DNA of 22,862 nt, from positions 1 through 22,862 of the forward strand of contig ATSW01006972.1 of NCBI GenBank assembly GCA_000444245.1, written 5' to 3'. Under the pieces are notes generated by a model. That model made no database searches. It saw only the letters and a program-made list of their open reading frames with translations, and was not told where the DNA came from. Positions 1 through 10,200 of this stretch are shown piece by piece (the stretch's first letter is position 1; each line of letters starts with the position of its first letter). Source of the stretch: Botryllus schlosseri. Lineage: Eukaryota; Chordata; Ascidiacea; Stolidobranchia; Styelidae. Made by a program: the position numbers and the translations under genes.

Positions 1-95
1 GTGCACGCATATTTTCTGTACCACCATCACTGCCGTTTGTTATGTATTTTTGTTCGATGAAAATAAAGACTCTCTCTCTCTCTCTCTCTCTCTCT
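1..95 (+). repeat. LINE-like 3' tail with (CT)n microsatellite
   Basis: The window opens with a short AT-rich stretch that has AATAAA at 62-67, followed directly by about 13 copies of the dinucleotide CT (70-95). A polyadenylation-like signal running straight into a simple repeat is typical of the 3' end of CR1/L2-type non-LTR retrotransposons, which often end in microsatellites instead of poly(A). The body of the element would lie before the window. The microsatellite is certain; the LINE-tail reading is inferred from position only. Confidence 0.45.
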
Positions 96-1348
96 ATACT
101 TTCGGAAAATAGAGGCATTAGTACACTTGCTTTTATACTTCATCATGCATGATCTACAGAAAAAAGAACTGAAACTAATTAGAACTTAAAGTATGATACT
201 ATACTGGGACTTAAAAGAGAAATACCAATACTACTTCCAAAAAGCGTAAAATATATTTTATCTGTTTTGTCCAGAAAGTTTCAACGGTGTTCTGCTAAAA
301 CAGGTCTAACTCACAAAAAAGTCGAAGTCCGCACTTTTTCAGATTAGGTCCTTGGGCTGCTAGATTACGATATGATAGGTAATTGCTAGATTGCGAAACG
401 GTAGTTTCAAACGCATGGGCCATATTTACCATGATGAAATATTTCATATGGGCGACAATGCGGCGTAAACGGAACCACACAACCCGATACCTAAAGTATA
501 TTCACCGACACTTTCGTGAAAACATAATTGTCACTCAATATATATGTCCGTGCGCGAAGCGCGACTAAAATTCTGGTCTTTACTTAACTTTTATGAAAAT
601 TAAATGTTGGTACTCCGCGAAAACAGCCCCAAAATTCGTCAGGCTATCTTTCTGATTGGAGGATTACACTACTTCTACTTGACAAACTGAAAATAGCGAG
701 AAGTAAGTAAGTATTTCACACAATTTTACGAAGTAGAAGTAGCAGAAATCAGATTGACATGAGTAAGTACCGCAAGTAGCGGAAAACTACCTGAGTACTT
801 CGAAAAAGTAGAAGTACTTCGTTACTGAACCCCTCTGTGTAGAGTTGATATCCGGATCCGGTTAATACTTTCTGGGGGTTTCCGATGTCAAACTGAATGG
901 TACGATATGTATTGACCAATAAAGAGTGACACAATATAGTAAACATGCGCAAGAAAACTCTCAAGTAACCCGGAATTGTTAGCACGATGGGAAACTAGAT
1001 TCATCGATTTTCCGATCGCCGTTACCCATGTACTAGCTCGTTACCAAAGTCATAAAGGTTGCTAATTTCGACATATTGACTCGGTGGGAAGCTAAAGCAC
1101 GAACCGGGACACACACGCACTCACACCGAGACACACATATCGAAAACCACAATATTCGTCAATTTTCAAAGCATACATCTCGATGTGCAAGAGGATATTG
1201 GTATTTCACGTGGCTAACCGATGATACAGATGCGGGTATACTCTGAAACTGGTTGTCCGTGTATATTTTCGTCACTGTTCGTTGTAGTCAATTTCAAACT
1301 GTCGTCATACAACAAATACAAAATTGTCTGGTGTGCTTGTCAGATTTC
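96..1348. other. Non-coding stretch, no gene recognised
   Basis: No reading frame here resembles a known protein. Between about 660 and 835 the motif AAGTAGAAGTA recurs (near 731 and 808, with an inverted copy near 669). The stretch ends in a segment whose reverse complement reads as a plausible DNA-transposon terminus (CAGAGGGGTTCAGTAACG). No partner end was found. A short GC-rich hairpin (GCGCGAAGCGC) sits near 553. Confidence 0.5.
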
Positions 1349-1720
1349 AAAACGAAAATGGTTTTGTTACTTATGAAACGATAGATCTCCAAGCGAAAAT
1401 GGTGTTGTTACTCAGGTAATCATCACATCACCAAGTGTTGGTGTTGGTACTCAGGAAAAAAAAGATTTTCAAACGAAAATGGCTTGTTACTCTGGGAAAA
1501 AATTTATTTCCAATCGTAAACGGTTTTGTTACTCTAAGAAACGATAGATCCCCAAGTGAAAATGTATTGTTACTCTGGGTAAACGATGGATCTCCAAAGG
1601 AAAATGGTATTTTTACTCGGGTAAACGGTGGATATCCAAGTGAAAATGTGTTTTTACTCGGGAAACGGTAGAGCTCCAAACAAAAATGGCAATTTTACAC
1701 AGGTAAACATCGTGAGTTCA
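1349..1720. repeat. Minisatellite, 41-42 bp period, about 9 diverged units
   Basis: Nine units follow one another. Each starts with a version of AAGCGAAAATGG, then a TTGTTACTC core, then GGTAAACGATAGATCTCC. Spacing between equivalent cores is 41-42 bp in most units and a little shorter in some. Units differ at many positions, so the array is old. Open frames on both strands here are a by-product of the repeated unit and not evidence of coding. Confidence 0.85.
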
Positions 1721-3816
1721 GTGTCATCGGTGTTGGTAAACGTAGGTGTCGAGTTGCACATTATACTTGTCATGAGTATACTATTACGAAGGGAGAGAAT
1801 GAAATTGCTATTATGAGTGTCAGAAGGTTGTGGTATGTAGTTTTGATTTGTCGTGACAGTAGCCCTATCATTCGTATATGACAAGCAAAATCATTACCAT
1901 GAACACATGTAACTAACTTGTTCGGTCTTGATCAATGCAGAAGAGATGATTCGTTTTTTGATACCGTAGCGAAGACTACATGTAAATCGCTGCGATAGAC
2001 ATCTACCTCCTTGCATTCAGTCGTGTCGTGTCCATTTGAATACTGGCCCACAGGTATGACATGCACACACTAACACCGTAAACAGAAGTCGATGATTTTT
2101 ATTAAAAAAATATTTCTTCAATACATCGGAATGTCTATGTTGTAGAAAGCAAATACTTTTTATGGGGTTGTGTGTTTAATGAAAGCGATTGGTTACAAGT
2201 ACGTTTTGACGTCGGGGAAAGAAAATTTATTTTTCTGTGTGTGACAGTTTGTGACGAAATAAAAATAGATTCGTGGTTTTAATTGAATTGTGACAGTGCT
2301 GTTTTAATGTACGTTTCAACAGGGTGACTTGACGCTGAACAACAATTCGACTCACAAAACATATTCGTTGGTTGATTTGTCACTGGTGTGCAAAGGGTTA
2401 GGAACATTTTTGTTTGATAATATCTTCTAGCTGTTTTGTTGTGAGGAAAATCATTTGATGACTCAGCAATTTTCATTAGCGAAGTAGATTGTTTCCTGTG
2501 TATGATCCAAGGATCGTGTCGAGAAAACATACGTACTTCATTGTAGGAGTAGCTGATTTATTGCTATGACGTGGACATATCCTGCAGGCGTGATTGGTTT
2601 GTTTGTCTTAAGAAAGATGATGCGACGCCGGTGTCATAAATTGTGTTAACCAAACTCAGATAGATACCGCGGTTGTGCAGGACTTAGATATGGTTATCAC
2701 ATACTGTACGCATACAAACTTTTGTGTAAACAAATCTGATGTTTCTGTAAGTACTAGTTCTGCGTTGAACTATTGGAATATTTAGATACACGAACATCCA
2801 TTCAGACAATAAAAGTCTTGAACTATCGAAACAGTTTGAAAGCGTAGCCTGCGATTCTGTAGTATCGCAATATAAGAATATCGAGCGACGTCAAATATTT
2901 TTTGTGACGTGAATATCTTTCATATGTCTTTAGTAAGAAATAAGTTGCGTTGTATAATCATACACAGTCTACAAAAGTAAAACTTGTCGCGTTTGATTGC
3001 ATACTTTTTATCGATGTCTTTGTAATATTGAAAGACGGATGAGTTTACAATTAAAAATAGTAAGCGGAGTAACTCGAGTAATAAATTTTACTCGTTTAAA
3101 AATCGACAACGCGAAAAATACCGGTGAATGGAGTAACAGTATCAATATGACTGGTATATTATTTTTCGCGATATGCAACCAATCTTCTAAGTATAACTTG
3201 TCAAAAATTTATCATGTCATAGAAAAGCCGGTTGTCACGAATTCGAAACAAATGTACTTCGATTATCACGATGATGGAAATAAAGATCAACGCAGTATTT
3301 CGGAGGTGGTTGTGTATCGTTTGGTATGTTCACCAATCACTAAATGTCGGTTAGTTAAACGATACAGTTACAAGTTGGCTGAAACCTTGATTTACAAATG
3401 ACAGCTTGATTATGTAAAGCTCGACCACTCGAGTGTGTTTATTGTAAAGCATTTGACACAAACAAAATATCTAATGGACACCGACACATTGGTTTCATTA
3501 CCGAGTGAGGGAAAATTGTTTTCTGCTGGACATATATGATTTGCATTTAGAAAATCGATATACACCGATTAAGCGACGCTGTTTAATATCATAATCTGAT
3601 GAGTGAAATTCCCTTCGGATTTGATTTAGCGAGTTAATTGATGGTGATTCAATCACATACAAGCAAGGTTTTTAGTGGGTGAGTATTGAGATGACATTTA
3701 CTTTGACGAATGACAATGAGAAAATTTTCAATTTCTTTGATCGTGTGCGTTCTACATATAGTTCTAGTATGCATTCAGCGTGCATGATGCAAATTGACAT
3801 CGACCGTCATTAGATT
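1721..3816. other. AT-rich non-coding stretch
   Basis: No recognisable gene or element. A 120-codon open frame starting at ATG 3039 and ending at 3401 is the only long one. Its translation shows no motif, signal peptide or repeat that I recognise, and no splice or promoter context supports it. I treat it as probably fortuitous. Confidence 0.45.
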
Positions 3817-3900
3817 GATTAGATCAGTGGTTCTTGACCTTTTTTCTTCCAGCGCCCCCTTTCAAAAATTATCGTGCTCCAGCGCCCCCCACCTCTTATT
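3817..3900 (+). mobile_element. hAT-type transposon left terminus
   Basis: CAGTGGTTCTTGACC at 3825 followed by a T-run and repeated GCGCCCCC blocks is the classic left end of Charlie-like hAT elements. The 8 bases before it (GATTAGAT, 3817-3824) resemble the CTAG-centred target sites of the other two hAT insertions in this window. No matching right end was found downstream, so the copy is truncated or too diverged to see. Confidence 0.55.
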
Positions 3901-4944
3901 GTAATGACTGTAATTGAGGCAATGGCTGAGAGGGATGACCGTTACAGCACTTCGTCAGCCCCCCAACAAACGATTGTCTTGGGCACCCATAGCGTGATAA
4001 ACCAAACTCATGAAGGCCTCTCCCCCAAGAACCCCGTCGCGTGATAATGATGGTCAACAACGTTTATGAGGCATGGTTGCCCTAACAGCCAATATTTTCA
4101 ATAATGCATGAATGAAATATGTTGTAATTGCATATATATGTCACTATAAACTTTTTATTCTCGCAGCCCACGTAATCAGATTTACCAGTAGCGCTGAGTG
4201 ATCTGTTTGAATGGAAAAGGAAGGCCACTTAAATAATAATTGAACATACTCGGGCGTGCCCGTTGGTACAATTAAATCGTTACATGTTATTTTATTACCT
4301 CTTGTCCACTATATAGTCAAAAGCTATTGAAAGGCATAAACGTAAAAAACTAAAGTAAGCACACGTTTCAAAATTGGTATTTTTTCTCTGGCAAATAATA
4401 TTCTCCGATGGATGTTATTCGTCCTGTGAAGGTGCAGATTGCGACGACATGATAATTCGATACGAGCCATTTAAGTATCTATCGACAATTAGACTTATAT
4501 ACATCGAAGTTTACGCTCAACATAAGGGCAATCCTCTATAAGGCCATAAGGTTTTCTCGCTGACGATCTTTTTGACACACTTCTCGGAGTCCCATATTCA
4601 CCGTAACTTCATATGTCTTCGTGCATCATGGCGTGGTAATGGCCACCGCCAAAATGCCTGTTACAATATTTCATAATTATGCGCATTCTTCCGTGAAGGA
4701 GTCGTCAAAACATGATGTTTAATTTATGTTGATTCACCGAAATAATTTAGGGCACCTTTTGAGGTAACCGATTGCGGGTTTGAGTTGCAGTTTCGGTCTT
4801 GGTAAGAGGTCATAATTCAGTCGGTCTTTTTGGAATTTTGGTATTGGAAATATTTTGTGCTTTAATCGCACTCGAGAATCATTCGACTATAATAAACCGT
4901 ATATCAATTGTGTGTGGTATATTCAGGGTCAAATCAATGTTGTT
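3901..4944. other. Non-coding stretch, nothing identified
   Basis: Contains the probable decayed interior of the hAT element starting at 3825 and otherwise unremarkable AT-rich sequence. No coding similarity or tandem structure was seen. Confidence 0.4.
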
Positions 4945-5110
4945 ATAACAACAATCGGGTAGGCTACGGTCTCATACCCAGTGGTTCGAACCCTCCTAAA
5001 TTCACATCGGTGACTGGCAATACGGGGGAATTAATGGTATTGGATTTTGTGTTAGTGCTGCGCCACCTCGTAACTTCGTAAGTCGGCGCCTATGGCTACA
5101 ATTAATTCCA
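4945..5110 (+). mobile_element. Possible tRNA-derived SINE
   Basis: A perfect RNA polymerase III B-box-like motif, GGTTCGAACCC, lies near 4984. It is preceded by GTCTCATACCC, which resembles an anticodon arm with a CAT anticodon. The T-arm pairs only partly and I cannot define a good A box, so this is not a functional tRNA. Downstream, 5060-5094 is nearly identical (33 of 35 bases) to 6902-6936, which suggests a shared element tail. The SINE reading is an inference from these two points. Confidence 0.35.
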
Positions 5111-6316
5111 GTTCAGAGCGCAGGCCGCGATTTTATCAATAGAAATCGACTGTCTACCAAACGACCAATAGTTTAGAATTCGATAGTGTTGTTCTCAAAA
5201 CGAGTTCGTCCAGCAATCAAGTTTATCGGAATATAGATGGTTCCCTGTTCAAACGAATCGAATAAATGCAGAGTTTGTGCCAGCCAGAATCTCGTGATGC
5301 ATCAATATCTGACAATGGCATATCATGCTGCACGTTATTAACGAAAATTACACGTTGAAAATGACATTGTGGGACAATTTCAGAGTACAAATGTATCAAG
5401 CAGACAACAAGAAATATAGATGACGGCAAACGAGAAAGCGTGTATTCTAATCAGTGTCGCCAGGAATGGGTTTTGAGTCTGACACCGTATTGAGTAGCGT
5501 TCGTCGCGACAATTGTTGTCTCATTATATCGGTGTTTAAGCTTTAAGGTGTATTGCTGCATTTCCCGAGTAATGTTACTGGCAAAGCCTTGTTAGAGAAA
5601 CGAATATGCGCAGAAATGAATTCCAATTTGCAGGCACACACCAACACACCCTCCAATTTCGCGTTCCGATTACCAAGACTATCACGAACCTAGCTAGCTC
5701 AAGAATAGTTTTGTAAACGAATATGGACGCACATAACTTAGATTTTAGAAAAGCAGGACGTCTTTCTGGGCGCGTTGTCGGGAGAGGTCTATGATTGTGC
5801 TTCTTAGCACACGCTAGGCGCGCAGCCAGTCAGAAAAATGAGCGATAGGGATTTTTTTCAAATTTACCAATATCGCATCAATTCAATTCGGGTTAAGTAC
5901 ATGTGTAAATGATGATCATATAATCTCTTCTTGCTGACGATTTTAGGCGTATGATAAGCTTGCTAAAGAGTCCGGAAGTGCTGTAAATTACCCAGTCACT
6001 GATCTCTGGTGAACAATTAAATACCAGCGCCTATTACACATCCTCGGCGACAGTTTTCGAAAATCAAAATGCCCGAACCTTATGGCACCGATTTAAGGTG
6101 GTTCAGACGTTTTTCGTCTTTTAGAACTCAAGCCATGATACACATCTTCTGATCGTTACGTTCAAGTATTAGCGGAAATCAATTACGCACCTTACAGTCT
6201 GTTTGCAGGGATTCGATGTTATTCAGTTTCGCGATGTCGCTCTTTAATCAATATGACATAAAACAATGACATAAACTCGACCGCATTGTCTTCAAACCAG
6301 CGAGAGATAGGAGCCC
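5111..6316. other. Non-coding stretch, nothing identified
   Basis: No coding similarity, tandem array or transposon terminus recognised. If DNAJC13 extends upstream in this window, this would be intronic. I looked for an exon preceding 7162 and could not support one. Confidence 0.4.
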
Positions 6317-6532
6317 GAGACGCGATAGTTACGCCAGCAATGATATTTCTCGCACCAGGCCTATTGGAGATGCTATCGTGTAGGCCAGTGATGATATCGT
6401 GCACAACAGGCAGAATCAGCCAATGAAGATGCGATTGCGCAGACCAGCGATGATATAGTGTGAACTGGGCCTATTGCAGATGCGATTGTTCATTGTTCAA
6501 GCCTGCGAAACCAGGCTTGTTCGAGATGCGAT
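6317..6532. repeat. Degenerate tandem repeat, about 50-60 bp period
   Basis: The block GAGATGCGAT (with variants) recurs near 6317, 6366, 6425, 6477 and 6523. Each of the first three is followed by a CCAGCGATGATAT-like core and then a CAGGCCTATTG-like segment. Unit length varies between roughly 50 and 60 bp. The last part includes a short perfect hairpin (AAGCCTG / CAGGCTT, 6499-6518). Confidence 0.6.
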
Positions 6533-6858
6533 GAATCAAGCTAGCGACGGTTGCCACGCGCGCGGGAATGACTGACCTAATTTCGCGACTATCTCAGCGG
6601 GATATCATCACACGCGCGCTAATAGACAACCTGCTTCTCGCAAATCAGCCGCGCGAACATTGATAACACATTATTGAATTGCAACTGAATATTAGAGTCA
6701 GAAGAGTCCTTTCAAAATGACAGGCTTTCGCGTTTCAAACAGTTTCAAACGCTCGGCGCACGCACATTCCGAAAACGAAGACGTTTTTAACAAGGTCGCA
6801 TCGATTCGCCTGATTACTAGTTAATCGTCACAAATCACTTGGGCGTTTGAGCATTTCG

Positions 6859-6936
6859 TACGAGGTGGCCGCCACCTCGTAGCTATGATGGCGAGGTGGC
6901 CGCGCCACCTCGTAACCTCGCAAGTCGGCGCCTATG
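6859..6936. repeat. Twin palindromes plus 35 bp shared tail motif
   Basis: 6859-6881 is a perfect hairpin with 11 bp arms (TACGAGGTGGC and its complement) around one base. 6892-6912 repeats the theme with 9 bp arms and a 3 base loop. The second palindrome runs into 6902-6936, which matches 5060-5094 at 33 of 35 positions, starting GCGCCACCTCGTAAC. This is probably the end of a small mobile element present twice in the window. Confidence 0.6.
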
Positions 6937-7161
6937 TGTCTGCTAATGTGTGGTATTTTCGAAAATATATGCAGTTACCGTGATGCAGGAGCTATTTCAC
7001 AAGAATGCAATGACAGCCTATTGAAATGCTAAGTTTTATTGAACACGATCTCAAAGTGTAAATAAAACGGTTGAACATAAAATGGGAGTCATCTACTGGA
7101 ATGCTCCTGAAAAAGATGAAGCTCTTTGCAACTGTACTGACCATCTCTAATTGTCTGCCAG

Positions 7162-7284
7162 GTCGGCCGTGTCTACCTACGTTTGTTCATCGTTCAGCCA
7201 GGGTGGGTTTTGCGGAAGCCCAGAGAATTCCCCGTCGAAATTATGGAGAAATTCACGAAAATCGTCACGAATCCAGCTTAAGCG
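7162..7284 (+). CDS. DNAJC13: DNAJC13 exon with in-frame TAA
   Basis: Acceptor CTGCCAG ends at 7161 and donor GTAAGT starts at 7285. The 41 codons begin [20 protein letters not shown] and continue to [12 protein letters not shown]. Codon 40 is TAA (7279-7281), followed by GCG and the donor. Counting from EKFT to the next exon's GEALETV gives the same spacing as the vertebrate protein as I recall it. The TAA therefore looks like a single substitution of a sense codon and not a shifted splice site. Upstream of the acceptor the same frame hits a stop at 7138, which supports this exon start. Confidence 0.85.
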
Positions 7285-10200
7285 GTAAGTCGGTTTTATG
7301 TTTTTATTCTCGCGTGGACTTGAGACGCGTTTAGGTGTGGTAATATGGTCCTTGCTTTGCAAAATCGTCTTTGTATGATATCTGGCAATTGTAGTGAAAG
7401 TTTCTGCAACTGAAATAGATATGGTAGTCATGTTCATATATATTCCGCTGAAATTCATCAGGGGTAAGGCTCAGCAACTAGTAAATAATTCAAGAGAACT
7501 GAACCATGAACATGTAGGCTAAATCAAATATTGTGGTTGCTGACGATCACCCCTGACGAGTGACAGCCAAAAACATTTGGGCTTACTTCGCAATATGATT
7601 AGAGTATTCGATTGTATGCAATAGTCGTTTGTTAGTTCTAGTTGATAATTTTGGAAATTGAGTAGTTCTAGTTCTAGTTGCGAGTTCACAAAAGCAATTA
7701 GTTCTATTTCTAGTTACTGGTTGCAATTATTGTTAGCTAGAATCATCGCTACCAAAGGTTGGGGTGGCTAGGGCTGTGTTTTTGGGCCGAAATCTCTTTG
7801 TTTCAACCCATCCGATTCCAATAAAATAAAAATCATTGAATTAAATCTAGCTCGTGTTTTAGTTTGTTGTGGAATTCTGGACGCCTTCAGTTTTAGTTCC
7901 AGTTGTGAAAAGTGAACATTTGTGGTTCTAGCTCTGAATTTTTAAAATCCACTAGTTTGTAGAAATCCTGGACTAATATCCGATTACGTTTTCAGGGCGA
8001 AGCTCTCGAGACGGTGACGCCGGCCATCTGCTGCCTGTTCAACTCGCAGCCGAACTTGGCTGAGCACGTGCCGACTTTGGGACATCTGGCCACCATATTC
8101 AAGTACATGGCCAGCAAGAACGACGCCGTTCCAAATCTTGTATCGCTGTAATACATGTATTGGCGGACAATGAGGTATGTAGAATGCTTGGAAGTCTTGA
8201 TTTTTATATTTGCTTGGAATCCAGGTTGCTTTATATTTGAAAATGATTTAACACCAATTCTCCAGAAATAAGTAAGTTTTAGTAGTAAAGTCTCCGCGAC
8301 ATTGCAATTAGCCATTTCCCCAAATAATGAACGCAAGTAAAACGGTATCAAAAAGCAGCTGTCAGCTTTGTCATGATTTCAAAAAATCTTATTTGACACT
8401 TACATAACTTGAAATTGGTGACTATGACGTAATTTTGTTAAGGTTTGTATTTGTAAGCTTTCTGGAAGGGTTGTAACCAAGTGACTAGGTTTACCGACAG
8501 CTTACCTAACACTACAATTTTGACAAGATTCTCACATCACCCTACTCGTTAGGTTTCTTGTAACATTGCAACCCGTCAACTTTTTCAGAGCTGCGTATAT
8601 AGTTTCGCGCAGTGTGAATGTATCAAGCCGCTAATGCGCAGCATGAAGTCCCGCCCGGACCAGATCGGTATTGCCTGCGACGCCATGCATAAGATGTTCA
8701 CAGTGGACCAGAGTGCCCAACTCATTCAACAGGTTGGTTATTGATTATCCACAGTTATTATAATTTCTATTTGTTATATTTATCTGCCGAAAATATTTGA
8801 GTGTACTTTGAAATGAATATTTTATTCAATTATAGCCTATATGTTGGAGTTTTTAGTCTCCTTGAATTATTCTACTGACAAAAGATAAACTTCTATGATA
8901 GGCGTTAGAGTGAATTGACTATTAGATAAGGCTAGAATTTCAAATTTACTTCACATCTAGTAGTTGGGATTAGGCAAATATGGTGTGCAACGTCTTTTTA
9001 GCCTAGCTTACAATTTTCTGGAATAGTCGCACAAATATTAAAATTTTTTACCCCTACCTCACAGTCACAAAGCATAAATTTCATGTTGCTGCCATCATGT
9101 GTAGGCTGTTTCCTTTTTTGAATACGTGGTGAAATTTTCTAGGTACTAAACGCAGATCTGATATTGTTTCTTCTGCGTCTGCTAGAGGGTGAGGGTATGC
9201 AGACAGTGCCCAATGCGGCACAAACAAAAGCTCAGATTGTCAAGTCTTTAAAGGCTATGATGGGTAGCTTGGAGCACGGGGACCAGGTAAGCCTAAATAA
9301 TATCATCAAATTCAGAAGCCATTTCGTCTTCTGTATGAAGCCTAGTCTTGATACCACAGACTTGATAATTCTAGCTGTCCAATTGGACTTATTAGAGCTA
9401 AATGCCGGTAACCTACTTTGTCAAACGCTTCTATGCTCCAATTTCAATACTAATCTAATGTCTGGTTTTCCTGAAAATGCTACAGGAGAACTGTATAGTG
9501 TGAAACGTGCCAAGCTTGCTGTACACTGTGTACAGACGTTTGCTCATCTCATGCTGATAAGAATTATCTATGATTTAACTTTCAAGTTTGCGCTAATTCA
9601 GAAGTTCTAATTGTAATCTAATTGGAAAAAACTTTGTAGCTATCATTCCAACTCTAGTCTACTTTGGACTGAAATATGGAGCTATGATTCTAATCCGAGC
9701 CAAATTTGAAAAAAAAAACTCGGCAGCCATAATTCCATTTCTACTCTAATTTGTAATAAAATGTGTAGCTATAATTTTAATTCCTACCAAATTTTGGATA
9801 AATTTGGTAGCTATAATTCTAATTCTAGCGTAATTTGGAAATAAATGTGTAGCTATAAAATGGGTGGCTATAACTCTAATTCTAGTCTAATATGTAAAAA
9901 AAAATGTGTCGCTATCACTCTAATTCCAACCAAATTTGGAAAAAACTGGGTAGATGTAATTCTAATTCCAACCAAATTTGGAAAAAACTGGGCAGCTATA
10001 ATTCTAATTCTAATCTAATTGGATGAGCTGAAAATTTTGTAGTTGTAAAACTCTGGAATACGCTAATGGTTGACATTTGTTCAAAAATCGCATAAAACTG
10101 GAATGTGTTTAAAATTTTGTGCCCAAATTCGAACCCAGCCTTAAAACACTCGTAAATCTGCTTCATATCCAAATTCTGGATCAAAATCATCAAATAGTCT

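Noticed and set aside
552-569. Helitron 3' end (GC-rich hairpin followed by CTAA)
   Set aside because: The hairpin is too close to CTAA and no T follows it. Similar words near 17891 and 18348 are not followed by a CTRR end, so the evidence is too weak.
1428-1679. Overlapping open frames on both strands
   Set aside because: They are produced by the 41-42 bp tandem repeat, and the translations are simply the repeated unit.
2997-3401. 134-codon open frame on the + strand
   Set aside because: It opens on TTG; the first ATG (3039) leaves 120 codons. No known motif, no splice or promoter support, and frames of this length arise by chance in a window this size.
4975-4998. Functional tRNA gene
   Set aside because: The B box is good, but the T arm pairs at only three of five positions, no acceptor stem forms and no A box is evident.
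7071-7161. An extra DNAJC13 exon just upstream of 7162
   Set aside because: The conserved frame meets a TGA at 7138, and the upstream reading matches nothing in the family.
9287-9610. Continuation of the DNAJC13 exon as an open frame to 9610
   Set aside because: Similarity to DNAJC13 stops exactly at the GTAAGC donor, so the extension is intron.
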